Shown: positions 37,923 through 50,700 of the stretch, piece after piece
Layout: each line of letters opens with the position of its first letter
Position numbering within the stretch: the stretch's first letter is position 1
Assembly: GCA_026545225.1 (NCBI GenBank)
Contig: CM048845.1
Location: forward strand, 18,693,001 to 18,757,000
Direction: 5' to 3'
Source: Cornus controversa
Lineage: Eukaryota; Streptophyta; Magnoliopsida; Cornales; Cornaceae
Length of the DNA: 64,000 nt
Position numbers and translations under genes: made by a program
The notes under the pieces: model-generated
The model's database searches: none
What the model was told of the DNA's origin: nothing
Seen by the model: the letters and a program-made list of their open reading frames with translations, nothing else

Positions 37923-38386
37923 TTTTTTTCTCTCTCCTAGATATCTCTTTCTAAAAATTTAACCCTCACTCTCTCGTTTATCTCTGTCATTTTTTTTCTC
38001 TTTTTATACTTTTTTCTCTCCTAGATTATCTCTCTCTAAAATTTTAACTCTCTATGGTTTATATCTCTCTAATTTTTTTTTCTCTCTCTCAGTTTATTTT
38101 TGTTTCTCTCTCTCTTTCTTTTAACTCTATTTCCGAGTGTCAGTTCCATTCATTGGATTGGAACTGGACTAGGACTAATACGTGAGGATTAATTAAAAAA
38201 GGAAAAGAAAAAAGAAAAAAAACAATTAAAACAATGAATGATTAACCCAAAACAAGTACGTGTGTATAATTGTGTGTATGTATGTATATATATACACATA
38301 TATATAGTTATACGCTCTCTCACCTCTCTCTCTCTCAATTAAAAGACAAATCTCAAAATTAGGAAAAATTGAATATTGATATGACT

Positions 38387-38425
<39 letters not shown>

Positions 38426-38653
38426 TATTTTCATTTTCCATTTATATAATATAGAAGCTTAGTAAAAATAAAGACAAAAGAGGTAATTTAATGATAAAAA
38501 TAGTTTAAAAAATTAATTTCGTGATCTAAAATGTTTTTTTGTAATTTATGATTTAAAATTACTTTATTTAACAAGAAGCTTGGTATAATAAGGACAAAAG
38601 AGGTAATCTAACGATCAAAATAGTTAAAAAATCATTTTTGTGGTCTAAAATAT
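37923..38653. other. Intergenic, microsatellite-rich
   Basis: CT-rich runs at 37925-38120, an (AT)n tract at 38390-38420, and two similar AAGACAAAAGAGGTAAT-type segments near 38470 and 38590. No gene is recognised. Confidence 0.5.
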
Positions 38654-38833
38654 GGGAAATGCTAAACGTCATCAAATTTTATCATGAATTGCCTTCATGA
38701 ATGATGTGGCAGATGATAATACCATTGAGATTTCGTGTATGAGAGAATCCCACTAATACTAACTCACCATTTAATTGCCACATCATTCAAGATAAAAATT
38801 CATGAAATATTTTCATGACGTGTAACATTGCTC
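38654..38833. mobile_element. MITE, family 2, copy 1
   Basis: 180 bp, starting GGGAAATGCTAAACGTCAT and ending ATGACGTGTAACATTGCTC. It is flanked by CTAAAATAT on both sides (38645-38653 and 38834-38842), a 9-bp target duplication. The copy at 41971-42151 is the same element in opposite orientation. Confidence 0.9.
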
Positions 38834-38842
38834 CTAAAATAT

Positions 38843-39358
38843 CTTTTGCTAATTACGATCTAAATCACTTTATTTAACGATAACGATTGCAAGTGACCGT
38901 AAACACTGGTTTGGTTTGTGTATATATATATATATATATCATCCTTTGCTATAAACCAAATTTCCAATCTAAATCACTGAACACTTTTTTCGGAGTCCAT
39001 TTCCACCATTCAACCTCCAAAGCCTTGTGCGAAGATTTATATATATAAACATCTAAATCTGTCTAGGTTCTTTGAAACTATATATTATAACATCAAATCA
39101 TCAGATTAGTTATGCGGGTGTGAATATGTATGTGTGGGTCAAGTTATGTTTAGTCAAAAGAAAATAATGCTTTTGAATTTAAGTTCGGTACAGATCGTTG
39201 AGTTAGACTTTAGCGTGGAGAGAGAGATTATGGCAAGCAAGAGGAGTAAAGAGATGCTTAATTAGATGAAAACTCCGTACTTTGATATTGATATGGAGTG
39301 GACTTTCTTTCAAAACAAAACTACGTAGTTTTTGAGTTTTTCTTTTTAAAGAAAGAAA
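38843..39358. other. Intergenic sequence
   Basis: No gene is recognised. A (TA)n tract lies at 38917-38938. Confidence 0.5.
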
Positions 39359-40111
39359 GGTAATGCTACTCTGACTGAATTCGTAAGCAGAATTCGTAGG
39401 TAGAAAATTTTACATCCATTTAGATGCATGTAGTAGGCCCCACTACATACACTCACCACATGCATCCAATGGATAGAAAACTTTCTGCCTACGAAATCTG
39501 CCTGAGTAAGGCATAACTTATGTAGTTCCGTCATCCCATGTCATATGGGATTGGTAGTCCGGATGGGAGACTAACACATGTGGAACGAAAAGAGCAAACG
39601 AATAAAAGGGCACTGGCAGGCGAGACGTGTACGAGCACATCGATCGGACGAAGGGACGTAAGTGCAGCAAGAAAACGGCAACGCGTGAGCTATAAGGCTT
39701 TCTAGCTGGCTAGATCAGATTCGTAGAAAGACCTGACCTTTAACCGTCACTCCTACACTCTTACTCGAGAAGTGGTGCCCCTCACCACATGCATCCAATG
39801 GATAGAAAACTTTCTGCCTACGAATTCTGTCTGAGTAGCACTCAGGCAGAATTCGTACATCCATTAGATACATGTGGTAGGCCCCACCACATACACTCAC
39901 CACATGCATCCAAAAGATAGAAAACTTTCTGCCTATGAATTCTGCCTGAGTAGCATTAGAATTCGTAAGCAGAATTCGTAGGCAAAATTCATAGGCAGAA
40001 AGTTTTACATCTATTAGATGCATGTGGTAGGTCCCACCACATACACTCACCACATGCATCCAATGAATAGAAAACTTTCTGCCTACGAATTCTGCCTGAG
40101 TAGCATTACCC
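39359..40111. mobile_element. Composite cluster of family 1 MITEs with a captured GC-richer segment
   Basis: The outer ends are GGTAATGCTACT (39359) and AGTAGCATTACCC (40111). Inside are at least three full or partial MITE copies, with repeated GAATTCGTAGGCAGAA, TAGGCCCCACCACATACACT and TTTCTGCCTACGAATTCTGC. Between copies, 39520-39775 is unrelated and clearly richer in G+C than its surroundings. TTTAAAGAA occurs at both outer flanks, 5 bp off the end on the left. Confidence 0.8.
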
Positions 40112-40905
40112 TTTAAAGAATGATGTGGCGCGGTGCGACACATTTTAAATCAGAGATACAAGAGAAGTACACGTGTCAACATTACAAAAATTTAACTTAT
40201 GATAATTTAGAAAACTTTTAACTTAGAAGATCCAAATCTTAAATAAAAATATCTGCTCAAAAATAATTTTTACACAAAATTCTTCAAATGCATCAAAATA
40301 CGTGTCAAACTCAATGGCATTTTTGTATACAAATAAATTATTATACAAAATAATAATTTTGCAGTATAAATGGGGTGGAGCAACCTTTCCCATCCCTGCC
40401 CTGTACCTACATTGATTTTGAGTCCAAGACGGGTTGTTTTTCCATTCCTACAAGAAGAAAAAAAAAACTGCACTATATCTTAAAATATAGTACAGAATAA
40501 TAATACGTTTCACCTGATACCTAGATGATAATCGAGGCAAATTTGGTTTTTCAAGATTTAGGTTAGAGAAAGAGAGAGGGAGAGAATAATAGAGGGGAGA
40601 GAGGGGGTGGGAAAGAAGGATGTTGTTAGAGTTGGAGGTGCTAGTTGAATGAGATGGTGGTGAAAGCCGTAGGGGTGGTGCATCAGAAGAAAATGAGGTG
40701 GTGGAAAGAGGTGGCAAGGGAATGACATTGTAGCAACAATAGAGAGAGAAATGTGTTGTGTGTGTGAGAGAGAGAGGGGGAGGGGGGAGTGGAAATGTGT
40801 AAAGAATGGCTCTTAGAAGAGTAATTGAAGTATTTCAATTTTTTTAATATTATTTAGTCACGTTGATCATTTCTAATAGTTTTTCTCTTCAAATCTCTCC
40901 AAACC
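40112..40905. other. Intergenic sequence
   Basis: It contains purine-rich GAGAGAGG runs at 40565-40790. No gene is recognised. Confidence 0.5.
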
Positions 40906-41710
40906 TATATAATATCTTTACTTTTGGATTAAACAACACATCACCATCTTGTTTGGATTAAGTTATGTATATAATACCTTTACTTTTTAACTTGATTACT
41001 AAAATATAACCTTTATAAACCAAAACCCCTGTATAATATCTTTACTTTTGGATTAAACAACACATCACCATCTTGTTTAGATTAAGTTATGTATAATTCA
41101 CTTTTACTTTTTAACTTCATTACTAAATATAACCTTTATAACCAAAACCCCTATATAATATCTTTACTTTTGGATTAAACAACACATCACCATCTTATTT
41201 GGATTAAGTTATGTATATAATATCTTTACTTTTGGATTAAACAACACATCACCATCTTATTTGGATTAAGTTATGTATATAATATCTTTACTTTTTAACT
41301 TCATTACTAAAAAATAACCTTTATAAACCAAAACCCCTATACAATATCTTTACTTTTTAATTAAATAACACATCACCATCTTGTTTGAATTAAGTTATGT
41401 ATATAATATATTTACTTTTTAACTTGATTACTAAATATAACCTTTATAAACCAAAATCCCTGTATAATATTTTTACTTTTGGATTAAACAACACATCACC
41501 ATCTTATTTGGATTAAGTTATATATATAATACCTTTACTTTTTAACTTGATTACTAAATATAACCTTTATAAACCAAAACCCCTGTTAATATCTTTACTT
41601 TTGGATTAAACAACACATCACTTTCTTGTTTGGATTAAGTTATGTATATAATACCTTTACTTTTTAACTTAATTACTAAAATATAACCTTTATAAACCAA
41701 AACTCCAGTT
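40906..41710. repeat. Minisatellite, unit about 123 bp, about seven copies
   Basis: AACAACACATCACC recurs at about 40932, 41056, 41178, 41239, 41362, 41487 and 41609. The spacing is about 123 bp except one step of 61 bp. Each unit consists of two halves that both start TATAATAT/ACCTTTACTTTT, so the repeat is itself an old dimer. Confidence 0.9.
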
Positions 41711-41970
41711 AAGAGCCTGTTTGGAATAGCAGTTTTGGCTTTTGGAGCTTAAAAGACATATTTTTGGACGGTTTGAATTACAAAAGCAAAAAGCTTAAGT
41801 TATGGAAGAGTGTTTTGAGGAAGCTTAAGATACAGAAGCTGGTGGATTCCTCAAAACGTTCTTCTAGATAAGACACATAATTTGGTCAGTACAAACTTTC
41901 TCAAAACACTTCAAAATAAGACACGAAAAGTTGTTTCGTGTTTAATGAAACTTTTTATAATTTCCTTTCC

Positions 41971-42151
41971 GAGCAATGCTACACGTCATGAAAATATTTC
42001 ATAAATTTTTATCTTGAATGATGTGGCAATTAAATGGTAAGTTAGTATTGGTGGGATTCCCCCCATACACAGAATCTCAATGATATTATCATCTACCACA
42101 TCATTCATGATGGCAATTCATGGTAAAATTTCATGACGTTTAGCATTTCCC
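41971..42151. mobile_element. MITE, family 2, copy 2 (inverted relative to copy 1)
   Basis: It runs from GAGCAATGCTACACGTCATG to GACGTTTAGCATTTCCC and matches 38654-38833 in reverse complement. The flanks TTTCC/CTTTCC are similar, but no clean 9-bp duplication remains. Confidence 0.85.
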
Positions 42152-44006
42152 TTTCCATAATACCCCTTCTTGTTGAGACACTCCCTCTCCACCTCCGGCA
42201 GAGCTGGCAGAAGATGATGCGAGGGTAGGTGACGATGACTATGCCCCGGTGATGAAAGACGACCATGGCGATCAACGGAGGGCTACAATAAATAGAGAGC
42301 TTTGAGAGCTATGTTGGGCAAGGATGATTGAGACAGGAAGAAAATTGGGAACAACAATGTGATCCACTCAAATTCGTTGTGTTCTGATGACTGAGAATGC
42401 ACCATCTTTACCTTATTATTTGAAGAGTGCCTGCCATTTAATGGTGCATTCTTAGGGTCTGTTACTATGGTGTGTGATGGGGTTTGGGTGTTTGGTGTTC
42501 CTCATGACTGATGTGGGTCTGATTTTGACTTCTATGTGTTTGATAAAATTGCTAACCGAAACGGTTTTCCATTTTGTTTGTTTTGGACATGAGTTTGAAA
42601 ATTTCCCATGGCACGATGTGTCCATAACCTTTTTCCTATGGCTCCGAAATAGCAGGAAATGTATTTTTTTTTTTGTACATTCTAAGAGTTTGGTTAACCC
42701 AAAAAGAAAATTTTTGTGAGAAAGTAACTTTCATAACTACATTTCTTACAAAAAATTTCAATTAAAAACACAAGAAAATTTTGATTTCTTGATAAAGTTT
42801 TATAAATTTACAATAATTTCCTTTCTTTTCTTACAAGTTTAATACATTCCAAATTGTAGAATTGTAATTTCTAATTCCTTTCTTGAAAAAATTCCATGCT
42901 AAACAAATGCATGTTGAAAATTTTAAATTTCTTTCATTCACTTCGCTTTCTTTCCATTCTTTTACTTTCACTTTCCGGTATTAGTTTACATCTAACATCT
43001 AACCAAACAAACCCTACAAGAAAATTCAAAAGAGAAGTTGACAATTTTTTTTTTTGAAAAAAGGTTGACATTGTTTGTTTCATTTTTGTGTTCTTAGTTT
43101 GAGGTACAATTTTGCTTTTTTTTAAAGTGTCAAGTTCAGATTCTTCTAGTGTTCTGTCCACTAAGGATTTAATTTCAGGTGTGTACTGTTGATGAGAAAT
43201 GACTTCATATCAGAGAAGGTTCAATCAAAGATTTCTTGGGTGAAACTATTATGTGAATTTTTACCATACAACAGACAGTATAAGAAGATTCAGAAATTTT
43301 TTCCCACCCACTACGAATAAAAAATAATAATAAAATTAATATTAAAAATACACCAAATAAAATATGGCAATTGGATCATCACAATGAAAGTTCATATGTA
43401 CTATTTTATATGTATTTTTTTGGTACCAACTCTTCTATATGCTATGGAACTTATAATTCGATAAACATTTTGTCGTTCTTATATATGGCATTTCTCATAT
43501 TTAAAAAAAAAACACTCCTTAGTATCTAAGGGCAAAATAGTTATTTAAAAATAAAACTTTAGCAAATGTTTTTCTAAACAGACAAAAAAAACATTAAAAG
43601 CTCTTCTAAAATACAATTTTCAAAAGCTCACGACATGAGCCAGTTGAATGTGATGCCTTCTGCTTTTCTTTTTGTTATACAAATAAGCAGAAGCAAAAAC
43701 TATGCCAAACAAGGCCTTAAGCAGCACAATACAAAGGACCCAATTTCCTAACCACCTCCACCACCGAGGATGCAAATGACACATCTGGTGTACCACTTTC
43801 AGTTCCTATGTTCATAGGAGTGTGGCTTGGTCACATATGAAACAGTTGAATTTTAAATTTTAAATTCAGCTAGTGGAATCAAACGAATGACCACTGAGTT
43901 CGCATACCCCCAATAAAATGAAAGTTCAAATGTAATCTTCCCCTTTGGCAATTAATCATGTGACAAATGACAACAATAAAAGCCTAACATTCATGACATA
44001 ATCTGA
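42152..44006. other. Intergenic sequence
   Basis: No gene is recognised; short open frames here show no known domain. The right part, around 43690-43725, is an inverted partner of 41704-41740. Confidence 0.5.
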
Positions 44007-44150
44007 CCCCACACTAGGCTCCGTACACAAGGCTCCCGTACCTTACCTTACCGTACCTCCATGCGGGGAGTGGCTGTTTCGAATTTTGAATCCGTGACTG
44101 AACAACCTTTCCGTTGTGTCAAGGCCCACCCTCCAACCCCACACTAATGG
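44007..44150 (-). mobile_element. SINE-like fragment
   Basis: On the minus strand, GTCACGGATTCAAAATTCGA is followed by AACAGCC, a CATGGAGGTACGGTAAGG stretch and GTACGGGAGCC. This resembles the tRNA-derived plant SINE layout with a degenerate B box and the following AACAGCC block. The A box is not clear. Confidence 0.45.
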
Positions 44151-44721
44151 GTGTTTTTAACTGGCTCAAGGTCCACATATCCCAACTCTCAATTACAGTG
44201 GTCATAAACATGAGTTTCTTGATATGTCAGAATTAATTTTGGTTCACGCAAATGAGTCACACAACCAGTCTCTTAATCTGCAAGCAGATTGCTACTTCAT
44301 ACTAGATTAAATGTCTAACAAGAAACTGAAAGAATCTATCGAAGGAGCACAAATGAAAGGAAGCACTTTTTTTCTGGTGAATAAATGGAATGCAGCACAT
44401 TTAACACAGACCAAGACATGAAATCAGCATAAAACCTCATAGCTTTTTTAAACTGAGAAAAAAAACTTGTCTCTGCTATATTCCGTACATGGAGGAACTC
44501 CTTATTAAGAGTTTGTATAAATAAACAAATAAAGGAACTTCACTAACTTTTTGAAAGAAAAAAAGTACAGAACAAAACATAAATTAAAAAAAGAAAAAAC
44601 TCACCTGCAAAAAGTTTTCGTTATATTTCTCTAGCAGCAATTTATGCGCCTATAACTTTAAACTCTTCCCAAGGAAGAGTTTGTTCATCTTAAACCAAAC
44701 TCATGTCGCTGAAGTTTGTGT

Positions 44722-47700
44722 TCACTTTTTCCCACCAGTTTTTCTAACAGGCGGACCTGTCTCCTCGTCATCTGACTCGATATCTCCGTATTCCCACATC
44801 CCAAGTCTCTTGTCTCGTGCTTCCGTTTGGAACTTCTCCAAATCATCCATAGCTTGTTGCCTATCCTTTGGCTCCCATCTCTTCCTTTTCTCCATCCTTG
44901 CGAGTCCATCCTACAGGTTTCACAAGTTTTTATTAGGCAACTTTTAAGCTCACAAAAAGCATAAGTAGAAAAAGGTAGTGCTGCAGTGCATAGTAATCTG
45001 CATTTTGATTAAGCTAGATGAATGCAGACAAAAGAAATAAAAAAGAAAGGGAGTATCTATTTTCAGTTTTTGTCAACGCCAACAGAAGTCACATGTGCAT
45101 CCAGATTCTGGAGAGAGAATTCGATTATTGGTGAATAAATTGGATTCACCAAACTACGTATTACATATGAGAGAGTGTTACGCACAGTCTAACCATAAAA
45201 ATTAAAAAGTGGAAGTTTCTACAGTTGACTGGCTAAACCAAACAATAAGGAAAAACCCAAAAAGAGAGTATGTGGTATCATAATTCGATCACTGAGACAT
45301 GCCAATTTTAGGTAATTATGGAAAGAGGAAAGAGCCCAAGGAGACCTTTGAGAGATGATATCATACCTACACCAGTTGGATTTACAGAAATGCCACAAGT
45401 GCACAACTAGATGCACTTCCCTGATTTTTTGTCATTATCGTAACAAAAAGATCAAATACCGAATCCTTTTTTTTTTCTGGTATTCAATTGGATTGGAATA
45501 TGTAATGAGCCATGGCCTAAACTGAACTTGGTTCAGTTTATCAAAAAGAGGAAGCCTCCTCCAGACCATCTCAGTCAAATTCTCTCATGGGAGGACAAAA
45601 GGACCCTTCAAGAGGTTCAAAGCTTAACTCTTCCTTCTTCTTCCTTTACCTTTTCTTTCCCACTTCAATTCTAAAGTAAACAAGAGATATCCTGTCTCTC
45701 AAACTTTCCTCTCCTTTCCTTCCAGCACCCTCAAACAAAAAAATCACTCTTGGTGTGGGCTCTGTATGCAATTGTATCTTTTCTCACTATCTAATCCCAA
45801 AAATGGACATGGTAATGCAATGTGGAAAAATAAAATAATAAGGAATGCCAAACAAATAAAAGCTAACAGAGGGATATTATTCAAACCTTCAGCATTGCAG
45901 CATTTATACTGGAATCACTTTCAGGATCAACCAAAGTTACCGCAAGGACAGTCCCAGTTCCCTGCCCTTTCGCTTTTCCACCTGAAGTATCCCTTTCCTC
46001 AATCACAGCCTTGAATTCTGCGGGACCATTTAAAGTGAGATCACTCAGACGCACAGCTGCTTCTTGCCCATAATCCTCCTCCAAGCTTGGAACTTTTATG
46101 TATGCAAGGCTGCAAAGATGAGCAAGGCTAGATGCAGAGGATACAGAAGCATCAATTGGTCTTAACTGACTGTAAGGAACAGTTTCTTGATTTCCATAGT
46201 CTATGTAGAACACTTCAAATTTGTCCTTTGGAGATTCAACAACACCTCTTGGTCCATTAACAATCTTGACAAGTTCAATGAAAAAGGAAGAGTAAGGTAC
46301 AGCATAAAAAAAGTAAACCTAAAACAAAAAGTAGAACATCATTTGGTACAAGGTGTATACATAGATTGAATTCAGATTCCCCCATAATCATCCTTGATGA
46401 TCATCCATAAAAACAAAAAGCATAGTTGGACCTTAGATACATTAGAATACTAGAAAGTGATCAAGATAAATAAAGACTTGGCAGTTTATTTTCCTTATTT
46501 CTTTAGGGTTTTATTTTTGGTAGTAAAGTTTGATTGGTGTTCTACTTGATGCCTATATATGTGGCTTGCGACATTGAGAAAACACTTATGATGATTACTG
46601 ATATTTTTATTTTCCTTCTGTTCTCTCTCACCTCTGTCTTCTTCTGTTTTCTCTCATCCTGCATCAATTTTGATGCAGGGTGGGAGAGAGGAGAAGAAAG
46701 AGAAGAAAAAGAAATAGAGGGGGAAGAAATCTCTGAATAATTTTAATCAATCAATCAATAATCATCAGAAAGTAAAGTGTTCTCTCAATGTCACAAGCCA
46801 CATATATATAAGCATCAAGTAGAACCCCAATCAAACTCTACTACCAAAATATAACCCTATGCCTATAATAATTATGTAGACCACACGGCTCATCAGGATC
46901 TTCATGAATTTTTTATGTAGGATGGGAGAGAGAATGAGATAGATGAGAAGACAGAAAAAGAAATAGAGTGGGGGAGAAGTCTCTAAATAATCTCTAAATC
47001 AATTGTCAAAAAGTTTTTTTTTCACAATGTCAAAAGCCACATATATACAAGCACCAAAATGGAAAATAAAATATAAAATAAAATAAATCCCAAGTAGGTG
47101 GACCACGAGGCTCATCAGGATCTCCATCAGGGTAAGGCATTGATGCTTTATATATATGTGGTTTGTGACATTGAGAGAACACTTTTCATGATTATTGATA
47201 TTGATTACAGAGCTTATTCAGAGATTTCTCACCCCTGTTTCTTCTTCTCTTTCATTCTCTCTCATTCCGCATCACAACCACTTCGGCAGTACTCGTTTAG
47301 ACACTTGCTAACATTAATACTTCAAAAAATGCACAAGAAGGGAGTGCCTTCTTGTTCAAAAATATATGTAACAATTGCTTCAACAAATTTTAGTAAGGCT
47401 TTCCATTAATATTAAGGCTTAAAAGAAGATAAATGTATGTCTTCCATAATACAGAAAATTAACAAACATTTATTACAAAAACCTGTGTCACCATCTCCAG
47501 AGTCCAGGAAGGCCATCACTTCACCCAGGTCAAAGTGTGACACCCTGACCTGCGTCCGAAATTCATAAGCTATATATGCTAATAAGAGGGATAATAATAA
47601 TTTTATTTCCAATGCCAACTTCTCATTTTACTTGTAATAGATGGGATTGTAGAATTTAAAATATACAAGGCTGAAATTTAAATTTCATGGTGTAAGAATT

Positions 47701-50700
47701 GCTATTTTTACACCCTTACATCATATCCTTCTTCAAGGACATCCATTGGACAAGATGCCTTCCAATATTTTCATGCATGCCAACTATCAATATGGGTGGA
47801 TTTGAAAAATGCCCCATTCATATCAAATTCAAGACAGTTTTTTTTCTTTTTTAAAATTTCTTTTACCAGAAAAAATATGATTATATGGGATCAGAAAGAC
47901 ACAGGTGCCTAAGCAACCAGATATTTAGCATGCATGAGAAGCTTGAGGTGATATGTAATCCAACAGTGGACTCAAAAGTGAGTTTCAAAAAAGTTACTCA
48001 TGGTAAAAAATAGAAATGTTTACATCTCAAGTGTAGAAGTCTAAGTTAATGTAGACTCGTATGCATCTCATATATACTTGTGTCAGCATGTGTATATACT
48101 CACACAGACATACATGCACAGCATCTCTCAATATTCTCAGTAATAAACTACCATATGGTTATGCCTAGCCAATTCCTATATGCTGCTCATCACACTTCCA
48201 ATGCACTGAATTGACAGCTCCTACTTGATTTCCAAACCCCCCACCCCACAAATTCAGTTTGGAAGCATTTATACAAGCACAAAGAAAGGTAAAACTGAAA
48301 CATTCTTCCGAAAAATGAACAGAGGTATTGGATTGTCACCCTTACCATTGCTCGGTTCCAAGAATTATCAGCACTGAACTGAGCAAGGACAATGTCACCC
48401 TTCTTAGGATTGAAGGCACCAATGACAGGACCTTCTTGTAACTTTAAAGATCCAAGATGCTGCTGAATAGAGGCCACTTTCTGATCTCCAACTATCTGGA
48501 CATAAAACTTGCCACCACCCAAGACTTCGGTCACTGTAACCTGAAAGTATATATCATTAAGATAAATTACTGATTATGTTAGCACATTGAGTGGCATAAC
48601 ACAATTAGCATAACACAATCGTATTACAAGCACCTTCAGCTCTTCTTTTTGTTTTCTTTCAGAAGCTGCACCATTAGAAACTTCCTCTCCTTCAACGAAG
48701 TTCTCCCATATCTGCAACAAAATATTCACCAGCATCACTAAAAGATGGAGAACAATTGCAAATTTGTAAAATGATATACATTCTTCTGCCTCTCACTTTT
48801 AGTTTCTGAGCTTTGGCAGTCCTTTCAGCCTGCGCAAGAAGGTGAACATCCGGGATCCTGTCCGTGCCAAAGCCAGTTTGAAACCTCGCCAGGCCAGATT
48901 CCAGAAGTGTCACTGCCAAATTGGTTTTTGACTCCCACAAAGATCCCAAAAATGTTCCAGTTCTATCAACAGTTTCCACTTCAATCTGAGAACAAAAGAA
49001 TAAATTTAACCACAAAGCATAGAATAGAAACTTGATGAATACTAAGTGGAAAGAAAAGCAGTACCTCAACATCCCTCTGCATTATCTTTCGTCTCATTAG
49101 TGCAATTGCTTCGTCCGAGAAAGGCTCATCACGACTAGGGCATCTAACACCAGAGAACGAGAAAGCAATGCTGCATGTTTCCTTAGGAACAAACAGCTTA
49201 AATCGATGGCCACTAAGGACATATTCCACAACGGCAGACATCCTCCTATTCCTTTGTAGAAATGGCAAGAAATCTTTGGCTTTCTTGGCTGAAGCCTGAA
49301 GTGACATTTCAACAAAATTAATGAATTTTCCAACTGGTCATTATAGCATGGAAATACTATTCTAAAGTTAGGTTTCTAACCGTAGTCAGGTCTGTTATGT
49401 GCATTACAGGAGGCTCCTTGGAAGAATGAACCCCCTTCTTCCCAGCAATGGCACGTGACTCTGCAGAAAGAAGAGCATCATAGTAGTTTGATCTTTCCTC
49501 AAAATCCCGGTGCCTAATTACGGTGCCATAGCCACGGGCAATCACCAGCTCAGCAACATTTAGCCCAGCCGGTTGGCTGCCTGCAGTAGCCAGAGCTGGA
49601 GATGGGGCATCATCACCCTCACCCTTGCCTGAAGAAATCAAGAAGACTGATCCGAAATCCATGACCCTTGAATCTGCAGGGCCACCTGGAGCGGCAGCAC
49701 CATCTGCCATGGTGACCTTCCTGGAATATTCCATTGAAACATTCACCTGAAAAAGAAAAAAAATGTACAATCACACCAAAAGTACTTGTATGTCAGATAT
49801 GATGCACATAAAAAAATCATCCATACTTGACGGCCAATTAGTCGCGTTCGTAAAAGTTCCTTTGCTTCACGAGCATAAGGAGCAGGTTTTTCATCTCTAC
49901 GAGGATTTCCCATTTTGGGGCACCTGATACTTGAGAGATTGACTCGTCGCTCTGCTAATGGACTGCCAAATGGGACAGAATCATCAGCTACAACGATGCA
50001 ATCCCCACTTACAACCTCAACCACCTGGAGAAAAGCCAAATTTAGATGATATTAAACAATAGAAAATTAAAAACACAAGCTGTAAAACTAAAATAAGCAT
50101 TACTTCGACCTGAAACTTACCTTCCCTGTGAAATTCTGGTCATGAATTGCCTTTGAGTTTGTAGCTGGGGGTACGTAGTTTGTCCAAATCTTCAGCTTGG
50201 TCTTCTTTGCCTGAAGTTCCGCAGACTTCAACTTGCGCTTGGCATCGTCTTCCATCAAGCTTGCACTCCACTCAACATATTTAGCTAAACCCTACATCAA
50301 AAGAAAGAAAAAGAAGGGAGTGGTGAACACATGCTATGAGAATGGAAATTCTGAGGGAACTAGTCTTAGAGCGAAGAAAGGTATTCAGTTAGCTAGAGTA
50401 TTCTCTGGTGAAGGAAAATGATTTAAATATAAAAGTTTCATTTGGATAAATTAAAGGTGCAAAAGTATTCAAACATTAAAAAAATAGGCCTATAAGCAAC
50501 CGCATGGCGCAGCCAAGGAAGTTGGACCATCACACTGTCAACCATCAAATGAGGGCAAGGGTTTGGAGCGATATTGTGGTATGTAATCATTTGCAGTTTA
50601 CCACAAGACAATATTTAGACTATTTACAGTCATTTAAGAGATGGCTGCCATTTATCCTATGGCTCCATTGAGGATAAGTAGATAACAAATTTTCAACCTT

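Noticed and set aside
40906..41710. CRISPR-like array
   Set aside because: The repeats are contiguous 123-bp units without unique spacers, and the sequence is a plant nuclear minisatellite.
42474..42719. Plus-strand open frame of 81 codons, hydrophobic
   Set aside because: AT-rich intergenic sequence with no family resemblance; the hydrophobic residues come from T-rich codons.
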